From: Alternaria dauci | Taxonomy: Eukaryota > Ascomycota > Dothideomycetes > Pleosporales > Pleosporaceae | Reading direction: 5' to 3' | Assembly: GCF_042100115.1 (NCBI RefSeq) | Contig: NC_091276.1 | Location: 1,860,001 to 1,924,000 of the forward strand | Length of the DNA: 64,000 nucleotides | Shown here: piece after piece, positions 34,290 to 46,600 of the stretch | Layout of the letters: each line of letters opens with the position of its first letter | Numbering within the stretch: the first letter of the stretch is position 1 | The notes under the pieces: generated by a model | What the model saw: the letters and a program-made list of their open reading frames with translations, nothing else | Told to the model about the DNA's origin: nothing | The model's database searches: none | Made by a program: the position numbers and the translations under genes

Positions 34290-37200
34290 TTTGATGGTTG
34301 TTTGGTGGTTTTGGTAATTCAAGAGACTGGACTTGAGTTGACTGGTAAGGTTCGACTGTCGATTTGTTTTTTGTTTAGGGATGCGAAGAGAGCGTGTTTG
34401 TGCCGAAGGGCGGTAGAGAACGTGGTGTCAAAGATTGACGGTGTAGAGAGTGAATGACTGGATGTCGATACCTGGAAGTCGCAGACCTGGGGTAGAAGAG
34501 GAAAACAGAGGGGATAAACCACATTTATACAAAGTAACGCTAAGTGGAAGGTGGGCGCTGAGCAGGTGACATGGGCCAGGAAATTAAACGCGACCGCCAT
34601 TACACGTCCGCCCACAGCGCCCCGTCCTCCGCAGATTTACCTGTGCCTGGAGCTAGAGCCTCTCGAGCCAAATCTCGTTCCGACCAAGCCCTTGGTAGAC
34701 CACTTGGATCCTTTCATTTCATTGCTTGCACAGCGACCGTCATCGTAGGCCGGGGTTTTGAAGTCCGAGAGGCCTACACATGTGCATTGGCTGAGGGCGC
34801 GCGGAACACCAGTTGTACATGTGCGGCTATCCTGCGTTCAGACTCTTTGTGCTTCAATCTAATCTTGCGCGGCAAACAATGTTCCTTTCGAAGCTGGCTT
34901 GTTGCTCTGTCGAGCACTCTGGCGCTTCGATGCGGGTTTGGTTGGTACGGTCCAGACGTGATAAGTGTCAGGGGTAACGACAGACGATCATTGGGCTTGC
35001 GCAGGAGACGGGTCATCAAACGCCCACTCCGGAAAATTAGGCGGACAGCTAGTTCGAGAGCGGCAAGACGTAGAGATATCTCAAAGTGCGCGCTTGTACT
35101 ATTGGTTGTTATTGTCGTTCGGACAGGGCAGCGTTTCAGATGTTTTTCTTAGTCTGTGGGACATTTTTGGGCAGACCAGGCCCTTGAGCAAACCTTTTGT
35201 GAACGTAGCTGCACAACCTTGAGCCCGCCGTAGTTTCAGCTCGCTTGCCGCACCGCCTGCTTGATCCGTTCCCTCGCACTGCACACGGCGATTTTGTCTT
35301 CGTGTCCGTGCGGTAATCATCGCCATATGATTCAAGAGTCGAGACTCTGTAAGGCGGTTCGTACAAGTGGAGCCTGGGAAGGATGTCTCGACGGGAGAGC
35401 CTCATTGTGAAACAGCGAATCGAGGGACATTTTTTGGAGATCCCGTTTGTGTCGCGCCAGCGCCATGAGTGAAGCAGAGGGGAAGCCTGCATGCTTCCCG
35501 TTGTCGCGACATCCTTCCGCTGCTGCAGTCGATCGTGCAACGGTCAGAGTCAGCGCCTCGTGACACTCTTGCCTCCACTTCACCTCTGGCGTCACCATCC
35601 GTCTTCCGCGTGGATGCGGTGGATGCTCGCCACGTGTTAGCGCATTTGACAACGAGCGAGAGAGATCTGTTGACGTGGATCCGATACCACAAGCTACAGC
35701 GAGTCCGAGGACTGTGCCTGGGCCGCGCACCAGGTAATCACCAATGTGCCGAGATGTGATGACATGCTAATTCAACGTCATCTCTCGACCTCGGGCATCC
35801 GACACCGCTGGGATCTTGTTAGATTAATCGTGGTAATAATGAGGGGTCGTGGCAGGGAGGCCTGGTGCGGTTTAATCTTCGTCCCGCTGTGGCACCAGAT
35901 TGTTTCTTTGAACCTCATCTCACTCAAGATGAAGCACCGAGTGCCTGCCGTGCCTCAGGCTTCCAGAGGAAGTGAAACGTGAGTGTCCGGTCTGGACGCG
36001 CGCGAGGTTTGTCATGTCGTGTCCAAATGTGCCGGCGGCAAGTACATGTCTTGCGTGGCCACATGGCAATCTCGCGGAGTCGGCTCAGTTCCTGTTTGCT
36101 GATTACTACCGCAGACCCACAGCATCTGCAGCGTCTGTTATACCCGACCCGCCCGCCATCAAGTTTTCGCGAGCGAAGGCTGTAGTGCGCCAGGTGGTTT
36201 CTTTTCCGCTTCTCAACCGCATGCTAGTCTGCAGAACTCTTCAACTGCACCTCAAACTACCTCGTTAGTTTGCTGCAACGCCCTTCAACGAAACTGCTGA
36301 TAGGCCAAGATCTAGCGACGAGTTCTCTCGCGCGTATGCACGATGCTGACGCATGCGTCGGTGATCATCCAGCTCCTTCGTACCTGAAACGTGCAGATAA
36401 TATTCCTATCGATTAGATAGCTGGCCGCGTGGCACGAGCTTGTCGATTCGACTGAGCGGAAGCAGAGTCCGCGGCCGCAGTCTTTCGGAACTTCGTCGTG
36501 GCTTCTATCCACTGGGGCCGGCCGTTGGAGAAGGATCCCTTAGTTCGGTGCCCGTTGTAACCGTCAGGTACCATCGCGCCGACTTCCACATGCAGGCCGT
36601 AGCTCCGATGGAAGACTGCGTCAACCGTGAAAAACCTGCAGTAGCTCAGGACAAGCACGTGAAAACTTCTTCCCACCATCTGTCTGGACTGTCTTAGTGT
36701 TTGACAGGCACCAGTCGGCGGTTCGGTAGTTTGCAGGACAGCCACGACGTCATCTGACAGCTCCTTCACCTTGCTCGTACTTGTCTGCAAAGTGGGAAGT
36801 TGGCAAAGACGATTATGCGACTGCTGAGGCAATATCATACGGGACAGATAACGAAGAAGAAAAAGCGACAAGTCCCCTTGGGAAGAGTGATGATTTGGCA
36901 CTGCAAGTCAGCCTTCGCCTCGGAAATGTAGGCGATACCCAATCCAGTTGGCGGCTCGGCAAGAACCATAAAGCATGTTCACTCAGTCCTTCACAGCCTG
37001 CCAGGGTGACGAATGGCATTGAACCTGGTGCGCCGTGGCATCGAGCACGAAACGCTGGGTGCTTATGTCGAAAATCGCAGACGCGCTTCACATCAACACC
37101 TCTGGACGGCCTCTACTTGGGCGTATTGCAGTCTGCTTATCCCATGCAGGTGGTTCCTCGATGACCGATCACTCAATCGTCATTAACCTACTTTACAATC

Positions 37201-38146
37201 CTACACTAACACCTGGGCATACTCTAGTCTCTATCACTCCTAGCGGTCGGCTTCAACACCTTGCTGTCTGGTAATTAGCCGATGACCGATTGGTGCGCAT
37301 ATGTCGTACCTTGCAGTCACATCAACTATTCCAAGCTCTACCAAATCCTCCTTTGAGTCTGCATGTTGGCGTAGATGCCAGATAACAGTAAAAGCCACTG
37401 ACAGCAATTATGCGTTGTAAGCATAGCCACGCCGCATTCTGACTGACACTTACGAAGGGTGAACCCTGGAGTAGGGCAGCCCATAGCGACACCAGAAGCC
37501 TTGGAGCTTACACCAAGCACCTATCTCAGAGGATCCGCCAAAGAAAAAGTAAAGTCCGAAACTGTGTTCTATGCGAGTCTAGGCATGTCCTTACATCATT
37601 CCCAGGGCGCTGAGTTATGCGCCGCCTAATTAGGCAATCCGACCAACCAGAACCCATACTCCTGTCTCCACAGACAGCGTTGAAAACACATAGCAAAGCG
37701 AAAAATCTGCAGTTACCGCCGGAAGACTCGGGAGCGCTTTCGTTCTGCCCTGAATGTCTCAGTGTATGATTGGTGTGCCTGTGTAGGCCTGGTGGGGTTG
37801 AGGACCTTCCTTTGTTCGGTAACCTACCTAGGTATGTTGCAGTCAGACTGAGCCCGACTACGCTGTGGGGCCCACTTCGCATCCCTACGCTCTTAAAGTC
37901 AATGTCCACGCTCTTTTTTTTTGTGAACCTTGAACTACACACTCTCTTTGTCACATCACCGCGAGGCTTCGACAGCTTCATCACATTCCTTCCAAAACTT
38001 CCCTCTCTTGTTCAATTGACGGTCTGGACCTACACTCTTTCTTCCTCAAACAACACACGGTCTCTTCAAAAGCAGCTTCGCCACGCTCCTGTGTCGTCAT
38101 CGTACATTACCACACATCTTTGTCACAGACCCTCTCAACGAACACA
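34290..38146. other. Gene-free stretch of 3.9 kb between two secreted-protein genes
   Basis: This is the longest spacer in the window. Open frames up to 193 codons (34571-35152 on +; 36413-36901 and 37526-37984 on -) have no domains, biased composition or splice support. It is not AT-rich, and I found no repeat pair by eye. Pyrimidine-rich sequence with a T9 run (about 37912-37921) leads into the BYS1 gene 5' UTR. It may contain a long promoter, a non-coding RNA or a small effector gene that I cannot resolve. Confidence 0.45.
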
Positions 38147-38728
38147 ATGCTTTCCAAGCTTACCTTTGCCATCGTGGCACTTCAAGCCAGCCTTGCCCTA
38201 GCCGGCAACGCCATCATCGCCAACCGCTGTGATTACGACATCTGGGTCTGGGAAATCTCTACCGGTCATGCCTCTTCATCCTTCATGATTCCCGCACGAA
38301 GCACCCACAAAGAGGCCTACACTGGAACCAGCACTTCCCTCAAAGTCAGCAAGTCTGACGCTTTGACCGCCGGCCAGCACACACAGTTTGAATACTCCAT
38401 CGCGGCTGGCCAGCTCTGGTACGACATCTCTTTTGTTGACTGCGCCAAGGGCGAGTCTGCGTCAAGCTGCCCGGGACACGACGAAGGTCTGGCCATGAAT
38501 GCCAGCAACGACGACTGCGGCAAGGCCGATTGCCCCGCTGGAGGCTACTGCCCTACACAAGCCTACTACGTCGACACGCCTCTTCAAAAGCTGGGTATCC
38601 CCGAGCCGGTTTTCATGTGCCCCTTGTCCCTCGGCACCAACGTTGATCTGCAAATGACGGTCTGCTCTGGAAGCTCGCAAATCAAGAGGAGCATCGCTGG
38701 ACGCGTGGAGATTAACGGCGAGGCTTAG
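38147..38728 (+). CDS. BYS1-domain secreted protein (thaumatin-like fold)
   Basis: Single exon, 193 residues. The signal peptide is MLSKLTFAIVALQASLALAG. The mature chain begins NAIIANRCDYDIWVWEIS, then a Ser/Thr-rich segment, KEAYTGTSTSLKVSKS, FEYSIAAGQLWYDISFVDCA and several Cys-containing loops (SSCPGHDEGLAMNAS, CGKADCPAGGYCP), ending in MTVCSGSS. This pattern matches the BYS1 family, first described as yeast-phase-specific in Blastomyces and related to thaumatin-like folds. About eight Cys suggest disulfide bonding. Function in the family is largely unproven; some homologues are called antigenic or antimicrobial. ATG 38147 is used because it opens the signal peptide; an in-frame ATG at 38120 would precede it with polar residues. 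Confidence 0.85.
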   Translation: MLSKLTFAIVALQASLALAGNAIIANRCDYDIWVWEISTGHASSSFMIPARSTHKEAYTGTSTSLKVSKSDALTAGQHTQFEYSIAAGQLWYDISFVDCAKGESASSCPGHDEGLAMNASNDDCGKADCPAGGYCPTQAYYVDTPLQKLGIPEPVFMCPLSLGTNVDLQMTVCSGSSQIKRSIAGRVEINGEA

Positions 38729-40265
38729 AGAGCCTCGATGGTGCGCACTTGCGATTACTTCTCCAGCCCTCTTACGATTACTTCTTCCGTTCTTTATACA
38801 TACACTAGGGTGGATTACGTTTGGGATATACCTGGGTTACGATTTGGTTACGATTTTGGATGATTCAATGAAACGTTATGCTTTTCCAACTCTTGAATCC
38901 GCGTGCTGCTGCCGATTAGTGATTACCCTGTCAGCCCTCTGACCAACGCTTGCTTGTTGTCCTTCTCGGTGTGATGGAAAGAATTCGGCGTTGCTGAGAT
39001 GCTGTCGCAATCGTGGCAGGCTTACGTCGCACCATTGCGGAATTTTGGCCGGATTCCGCCAAGGTGGTGCGTTGCTCCCAGGCCATCGCGATTTGGGGTA
39101 AGCGCATCCCAAAGTATGTTAGCCTGGAGCCCACGTCATCATGAACACGTCGTCATGTGCTTTATACCCAAGACTCCAAGCACACGGGGCGGTGAATCAC
39201 CGGGAAGTTACACTTGCGACCGTATAGTACAGTATGCAGTTAAGGAAGAAGGTGAGATGTCTGTTCGGCCGGGGATCTGCACTACACGCCGGCCCAGGGA
39301 CGGATCCGCATGTTTGGGTGTGGAAGAACACCGGTACCCATCTGTTTCACCAAAATTCTTTAGACTCGGTCCATCATCCAACCCCAAAGGGCGACCTTTT
39401 AGTACAGCATCTGACACATCTACTCAACCGCGCACGACTTCTCTGAGCTTACTCAACGTTCCGTCCTGAATTGCCGCGCCACTCAATATGCTCCGAACGG
39501 ACGGATCCATCCCCGCTTATCTTTGCAGTGCTTTCCGGCAATTGAAGGATTCCTAGGTCCTTGACACGCAGCAGAAATCCATTTGCTATGTCTGTGCGTG
39601 CATGCATCGCACGTATCTATCTCTCCTTAAACGTATAGACAGATAGCTACTGCTTTGTCATCGACGACAAGTACACGGCAGAGTACCTGTCATTGCTACA
39701 AATACGGGACGATAACAAGATGACGACGCACTCATAATAGTACAAGCCTACCTGCGCGCAGCAATAAAAGCCACGCACAGATATAGAGCAGAATACATCC
39801 CTACCGCTAGTTGTCTTCAAGACGTCGACCAAACTGCATCTCAGAGTTGCGTACCATTCGGGCTAGTAAAGAGGAATTACAAGACCGACGAGTGCATTTT
39901 TTTCCGGCTTCCATGTGGCACCTTGCACAGATGGCACGTATCATAGGACGTGTTCTAATCAGCCGTCATGCAGCAACCCTACGTAGACATCTAAGCGATC
40001 GCACGAAGGAGTGAGTACATAAGCGACCGCACGAAGGAGCCGGTATGTACGAGGGACATACGCCACCAACATTGTCCTGACGCTGTTCACCCAACCAAAG
40101 AGATATTTAGTAGAATGGTAGAAGTGTTGTGAGGGGTCGCAGGAGCCAGGCTAATATGTTTTATCTTTCGACATCTGTCGTCTGGTTGTTCATCCCTCAT
40201 TTTTTGTGGTAATCCAGAATCTCATCAATGGTCACATCACCCTCTTACGACTATACAGAAGCACA
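38729..40265. other. Intergenic region, BYS1 3' flank and BVMO promoter
   Basis: No gene supported; the 156-codon frame at 38999-39469 overlaps others and has no domain. Near the right end, 19 bp (AAGCG(A)(T/C)CGCACGAAGGAG) occurs twice 28 bp apart (39993 and 40021), about 230 bp before the monooxygenase start. Confidence 0.45.
39993..40039. repeat. Pair of 19-bp direct repeats, 28-bp spacing
   Basis: AAGCGATCGCACGAAGGAG at 39993-40011 and AAGCGACCGCACGAAGGAG at 40021-40039 differ at one base. They lie upstream of the Baeyer-Villiger monooxygenase and could be a partial duplication or a paired protein-binding site. Confidence 0.7.
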
Positions 40266-42226
40266 ATGGCGGCCAAAAAGCCTATCACAGCAGTTCCGAC
40301 AGGCGAGGTATCTCTCCCCGTGGCAGACGTGGCCAAGTCCCCCATCGACATTAAGACTGGGGAAATAGCCCACGAGCAAGATTTACTCTTTGATCCTGCA
40401 TCACTTCAAGCAAAGTATCTCCAGGAACGTGATCGGCGGTTGGCGCGAGGTGGAGGAATAGAGCAATACACACTCCTTGATGGCAGTCTTTCGCACTATC
40501 TAGACGATCCATGGGTCAAGCCAGGGTTCAAGCGCGATCCTATTGAAGAAGAGACCGAGGTAGTGATCATCGGCGGCGGATACGGTGCTCTGGTTTGCGC
40601 CGTACGACTGATAGAGGCTGGTGTGGACAACTTCAGGATCATTGAGAAAGCTGGTGACTTTGGAGGAACTTGGTAAGCCTCTTTAGTTCACAGACATAAT
40701 TCAAGCACTAAAAGCTGCGGAGGTACTGGAATAGGTATCCTGGAGCGCAGTGCGATATTGATTCCTACATCTACATGCCCCTACTTGAGGAAGTCGGGTA
40801 CATGCCGACGGAGAAGTATGCGCATGCAAACGAGCTACTAAGACATGCCCGCATTATTGGCGAAAAGAATAATCTATACCCACGTACCCTGTTCCAGACT
40901 GAAAGCAAGGAGATACGGTGGAATGAAAAAGAGGGGAAGTGGACTACACACACAGCACGAGGCGATAGGATCAAGTCACGGTTCATAATTCCTGCCGCTG
41001 GTCTCCTCCATCGGCCGAAATTCCCTGGCTTGGAAGGAATCGAAGAGTTCAAGGGCCGTTCTTTCCACTCCTCGAGATGGGACTACAACTATACCGGCGG
41101 CGATCCGTCTGGCAGCTTGCACAAGCTCAAAGATAAACGCGTAGCTATCATCGGTACAGGCGCGACAGCCGTTCAAATCGTGCCTCACTTGGGCAAGTGG
41201 GCAAAGCAGCTATATGTTTTCCAGCGTACCCCGTCATCGGTCGACGTTCGTGGCAATCGCCCGACAGATGAAACATGGGCGCAGTCGCTCCAGAAAGGAT
41301 GGCAAAAGAGGCGCATGGACAACTTTAATAATATTACTAACGGGGTCTACGAAGAAGAAGACATGGTGTCTGATCGCTGGACAGATATAATCCAGTCTCT
41401 AGTAATCGCCGGTTTCGATCCAAATAACCCAGTGGAAGCTGCAGCCAAACGACAAATCGCAGACTTCAAGAAGATGAACGCCATCCGCGCTCGAATTGAC
41501 GAGATTGTGAAAGACAAAGATACAGCTGACGCTTTGAAGCCCTGGTATAACCAGTTCTGCAAGCGCCCCTGCTTCCACGACGAGTACTTGCCCACCTTCA
41601 ACCGCCCAAACGTCACACTAGTCGACACAAAGGGGCACGGCGTTGACCGTATCATGCCCAATGGCATTGTGGCAAACGGACGCGAATACAAGGTTGACTG
41701 CATAATCTACGCCACGGGCTTCGAGCTCACAAACGGATGGTCGCACAGAACCGGCATCGAGCTCTACGGCCGCGACAACATGACCATCACAGAAAAGTGG
41801 GCCGAAGGCGCACAAACACTCCACGCATGGGGAACTCGTCAATTCCCCAACTGTCTATTTGTCCACTTCATTCAAGCGGCTGTTTCGCAGAACTTCATGC
41901 ATCTCACCAACGAACAAGCTATTCACTATGCGTACATCATCTCGGAATGTAAAAAACGGGGCATCAAAACTATAGAGCCGACGAGGGAGGCAGAGGAAGA
42001 GTGGACACAGACAATTGTTGATGGTTTTGCTATGCGCGGCGATTTTATCAAAGAGTGCACGCCAGGATACTTCAACAACGAGGGCGAGATCAGGGAGAGT
42101 GACAAAAGGAATGGGGTATATGCGTATGGAAACCCGGCTTTCATCAATATATTGAATGCGTGGAGGAAGGAGGGTGAAATGAAGGGCGTGAATGTCACGT
42201 ATGCCGAGTTCAAGAGTCGGTTGTAA
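40266..42226 (+). CDS. Flavin-containing Baeyer-Villiger monooxygenase
   Basis: Exons 40266-40672 and 40723-42226 (50-nt intron) encode 636 residues. An N-terminal extension of about 95 residues precedes the FAD motif VVIIGGGYGALVCAVRL. The intron splits the Trp codon of the fingerprint FGGTWYWNRYPGAQCDID, matching the BVMO motif GGxWxxxx(Y)PGxxxD. The signature FKGRSFHSSRWDY (FxGxxxHxxxW) and the NADPH-binding GTGATAVQIVPHL follow, with IIYATGFE near the C-terminal third. These enzymes insert one oxygen of O2 next to a ketone, or oxidise heteroatoms, using NADPH. The length and N-terminal extension recall the cycloalkanone/steroid-type enzymes. The substrate is unknown and there is no neighbouring biosynthetic cluster. 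Confidence 0.9.
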
Positions 42227-43660
42227 GCTCGGAAGCTCGGAAGCTTCAGTTGGTCCTATAGCGGAAATCCGAGTATCTGGATCAAGGATGCCAAGGACTG
42301 GATGGCAGATGACTGGTCCACGATCTGTATATAAATTACAGCTTGGGCCTCAGGGCTTTCTCTCATACATATCATTTCTACTTCAAGAAATCAAAAACTT
42401 GCTGGGCTCCCCGTATGAGAATAGCCCTGTGAAATCCAGCTTCAAGCTTTTCCGCGAGCAGTAAAATCTCTCAAGTATCAACATTCTCAAAAACAAGACT
42501 CATACTTCTTCGATATCAAAATACCCGGCATCCAGGCCCCATGATTTTGAGAGAATGTGAAGAGCCAAACGAATATCGACATGTTTCAAGTAATCCACAA
42601 CCCTTCGACATCAAAATAGTCATCCAGCCAGCCGCATGACTTGGAGAGCGTGTAAAAAGCTAGACGAATATCGACATGTCGCCATAAACCCACAAACCGC
42701 CGACATCAAAGTACCCGTCATCCAGCAGCATGATTCGGAGAGCAAGTAGAAGACAAAGCGCATGGGTAAGCCTCTCAAAAAAGAGAATTTATTCCGTTAT
42801 ATGTGTCCGGCTTCTACGCAAAACTTCGCATACATGTTACCGGGTTTGCCAAACAGCAAGAAACTTACAGATGAGTAAGTCTCTCCACCAAAGAATGACA
42901 GGATCCGGCACATGATTCCTGTTCCTCGCTCTGTTCACCTTGGAAAAAAAAAGTTATTACCCCAACTTATGTCCGCCTCGGGAAAGCGGCGTGGATAGTG
43001 GCGTATGTAAAAACCATCAATTGGCTTCCCAACCTTGTGTAATCTTTATATCTCTCATCCTGGTTTCTTTCCAAAAACAGAATACGAAAAACCGATGGGG
43101 AGAAGAGTCTGCTCCACCCCAAAAACAATATACCTCACCGACCATGAGACCCGCGTCTTCTATCAAAATCACAACGTTACAAAGAAATGTTCTCTGCTGT
43201 CCGCGAGTACATCCCTGTCTACCTCCTACCCACGAAATAGTCACACAAGTCAAAACATGAGGTCTCGCCTTCTTCAGCGAATAACTAAAACATTGGGTTG
43301 ATATGCCGCGCCTCGCTCAAAAGCTTTGATCTCGATCTCGATGACGAGCTGTTGTTCGAGATTGGATTGGTGCGACCAAGTCTGGTCACTGACAGGATTT
43401 CTAAACTATGAGAGTGTGTATTTATGCTTCATAACCGCATCATCACGCCGTATTAGCAAGCAGCAAACGGAAGAGCATTCATTTTGACATGATAACATGG
43501 GGTATCATTTACCACGAGCGTCACTCAGTACATGCGCCCGCTTCTTCCCACCACTCTCCATTTCTACAATGTAATGTACATGTGTCAAGATCCCTCCCCT
43601 CTTTCCCAAACGCTTCAATAATGGCGAATCCTCCTTTTTGACTCCTCTTTTCGCCATGCT
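42227..43660. other. Convergent intergenic region with 95-bp tandem repeats
   Basis: It lies between the 3' ends of the BVMO and WD40 genes. It holds three diverged 95-bp tandem units (42511-42795). Short frames on both strands (42940-43301) are unsupported. Nothing else was recognised. Confidence 0.5.
42511..42795. repeat. Three diverged tandem units with 95-bp period
   Basis: Units begin at 42511, 42606 and 42701 with CGA(T/C)ATCAAA(A/G)TA, followed by GGCATCCAGG or GTCATCCAGC, CATGA(T/C)T(T/C)(T/G)GAGAG and, in the first two, ACGAATATCGACATGT. Spacing is exactly 95 bp twice although bases differ at many positions, so the duplication is old. The frame is not conserved and no protein is evident. 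Confidence 0.8.
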
Positions 43661-46600
43661 CTACAACGGCGGGCTCTCCGGCCGATCGATAGCCAGCGAA
43701 AGATAGTAGTCTGTGAGTGCATTCATCTCATCGCCATGTGTTGTATCGAAATCGTCTTCCCTATCCGCACGGGCTCCATCACCCCACTTGTTCAAAGCCG
43801 GAACATCTAGCTCCACGTCGTTACTGTGAAGCCGCGGCTGCGACTGCGGCTGCTGAATGCACTCGTATCCAAGGACGCCAATGTCCCAGACACCCTCGCA
43901 AGCGTCGCAATTAAGTGTTGTCGTAGCAGGGGCAATATGATTAACGGAACCGCAACGGAAGCAGGCGAAAGAACAGCGCTCGCACAGAACCAAGTCGCTG
44001 GTATCAATGGGCGGGCGCGCTGGACGACTGCAGCGTGAGCACTTCGACTTGCCTGGTATCATGGTTTTCGCGTCAATGGCCATCCACTGGCGACGCAGCT
44101 CATCAGGAATACGGTCTGCACTTCGTCCGGAGTCGCCAACGTCCTCCCTAGTGATTTTGTGAAGATTGTCCTTGCAGGCAGGAATACTGCACTGAGGTTC
44201 CAGTGGTGTCGTAAGACTGCGTTGGAACTGCAATGCCTGCTCGCGGAGAAATGGCGCATCTATGCTTTCATCAAAAGGACCGTCGTAGTTCTGGCCCTGG
44301 ACAACTTGGCGAATTGGCAGACTTCCTACGGGTACGGTCTGCAGTTGTTGGGTGTGGAGCAAATGTTTGCCTTCGGCGATACCGGATTCAGATGCTAGGC
44401 GATTGATGTCGCCTGTCTCGTGGTCCTGAATTTCATCTTGCTCATCATCCTGGTACGGCATGTAGCGTAGCCTGTCTGCTTCTTTGATCGTCGTGTCATC
44501 CCTGCCAACCTCGAGAACGTTGACCGAACCGTTGACTTCGCCGACGACCAGCTTGCTGTAGTCCGCACTGAATGCAGCTGACATGATGCCAGAGTCACAT
44601 GTGATCAAGTCTTTGATGAATGTGTTCTCCTCGGCGCGCGTAACATCCCAGACCTTGACCACACCATCCGACGAACCGGAGTAAAGCCTTGTTGCGTTCT
44701 CACCCCACGACAAGAAACGAACGCCGGTGTCGGTGATCTCGTGTTTAATGCCTTCCTGTAGAGGCATCAGAGATCGGCTATGAGAGAGTACTCTGAGCGG
44801 AACATCGGGCCAACGCATATCCCAGACATAGGCACGTCCATCTGTACAGCCAGCCGCGATGAGGTACTCGTCATGTGGACACCAGACAAGGTCGTTCATG
44901 TCTAGAGCTGTGCATTCGATCTCTAAAGGACATGTGAACTTGTTGCCATCTCTTACATCGTAAAGACGGACTGTCGAACGTGTACCGCGGTTGACATTGG
45001 ATCCCACTGCGACACATCCCGCAGCGAACATTGGCACACCAGAACGCAGTGAGTTGAAGGCGACGTCGAAAACGTTCCTGTTTGACCCATGGATGTAGTA
45101 CGGAGCCTTGGTCTCAACGTCCCACAAGCATAGATCGCCAGTCATATCAAAGCCCGTCTCCTTCATGTTGGCACCAAAGCCTGCAAGCAGTTGCTTACCA
45201 GATGTCGGTTCGAATTGCAAAGCGGTAGGAAGAATTCTCAGATCCATACGGTCCACAGCCTTGTTTGAGTGGAAGCTTGATTTCTCAAACTGCCAGGGCT
45301 CATCCTCGTCAATTCTGAGCACTCTGATTGCCTTTTGATTGAACACCTTCGCCGCTGTTGCTATCACGCCGGAATGCATCTGGTTGACTGACAGAATGTC
45401 GATTTTGTCTTTGACGTTAAGTTTAGCACCCAAAAAAGGCTGAGCAGAATCTGCGTTGGTGTCGGGTTTCCAAATACCAATATGTCCGTCGTAGCCGGAT
45501 GAGTACATTATATTGCTGCTGTTTGAGAAGGCTACTGAGGTGACTGTTGTGTAGAGCTTGGGATCTTGGGATGCGAACATTGCGTGACTTGAGTTGGCGC
45601 CGCTCTCGGTCCTCTCGCGTATCTTGTAGTGCTCTGCCAGCTCGTGTATGGTACCATGCATGATGCTGCCAAAGAGTAGGTTGTTGGGTCGGTTATACTG
45701 CATAGAGTCTGGATCGTCAACAGCGACAGCGCCGGCCGCAAAGTGCTCACCATCTGGTGCCCAGGCCACAGTATGAATATCACTCGAAGCGCCCGTCCAG
45801 CATGCTGCTGGGCCCATTGAATCCATGAACTTGTTCGTGATTTGATACGTGACAGGCTTGGACGCCGCGTGCCAACCTCTTCTCGACTGACGACCGAGCT
45901 CTCGTTGACGTATGATAGATGCGGTCGACGGCTTCTGGATCGACTGCATATCCGTGTTCGGCCGTGCGGCTGCAAGTCGCTGTATCTGCGGGTTTTCAGC
46001 GATGTTGCCGGCCACAGCGTCATGTACGAACGCTTCAATACTGCTCCGATCTCGGCAGGGCAGGCGTAGACGGAGACTCTCGACTAGCCGGAGGATCTGT
46101 GCATCCGTGAAATCTTTCAAGAGCTCCCGAAGTCGCCTTGCTTTCGCACTGTGCCGCGTTCTTACGCTCATAATTGATGCCACAGTTTTCTCCACTACCT
46201 TGATCTCAGCTTGGCTAAAGTCAACATGAAGTATACTGCCTTGCCAGTCTCGACTTGAGAGCTGATCCCAGTCCGAGCCGGTAGATGGAGACTGCATTGC
46301 TAAGCGTTGCCCTGAACTCAGGTATGGCACATGTTTAGCGTGAGTGGCATTGGAGTGCGAATTTGTATTCAGGCTCAACCCAAGGGCTGCATCCTCTGCA
46401 TCGAAATGCACTTCCACCGGGTCGTTGTCGACCGCGACAGCCTCGTTGGGTAAAGGCGCATCATGTTCCTGTGGTGTCTCTGAACGGGTAGGAGCCGAGT
46501 CGTCCGCCACAGACCCAAAAAAATCGTCAATGTAATCTTCTACTCCATCCTGGGCAACACCGCGCTGCTTCGGCCATGTATAGTTGACGCGCTGGGCACG

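Noticed and set aside
33327..34457. Long + strand frame of 376 codons
   Set aside because: It is exactly antisense to the CAP-like secreted protein, whose signal peptide, repeats and domain are coherent; the + translation is Gly/Arg/Val-rich shadow sequence.
34571..35152. 193-codon + frame in the 3.9 kb spacer
   Set aside because: Arg/Ser-rich translation without domain, signal peptide or heptads, and overlapped by equally good frames on both strands.
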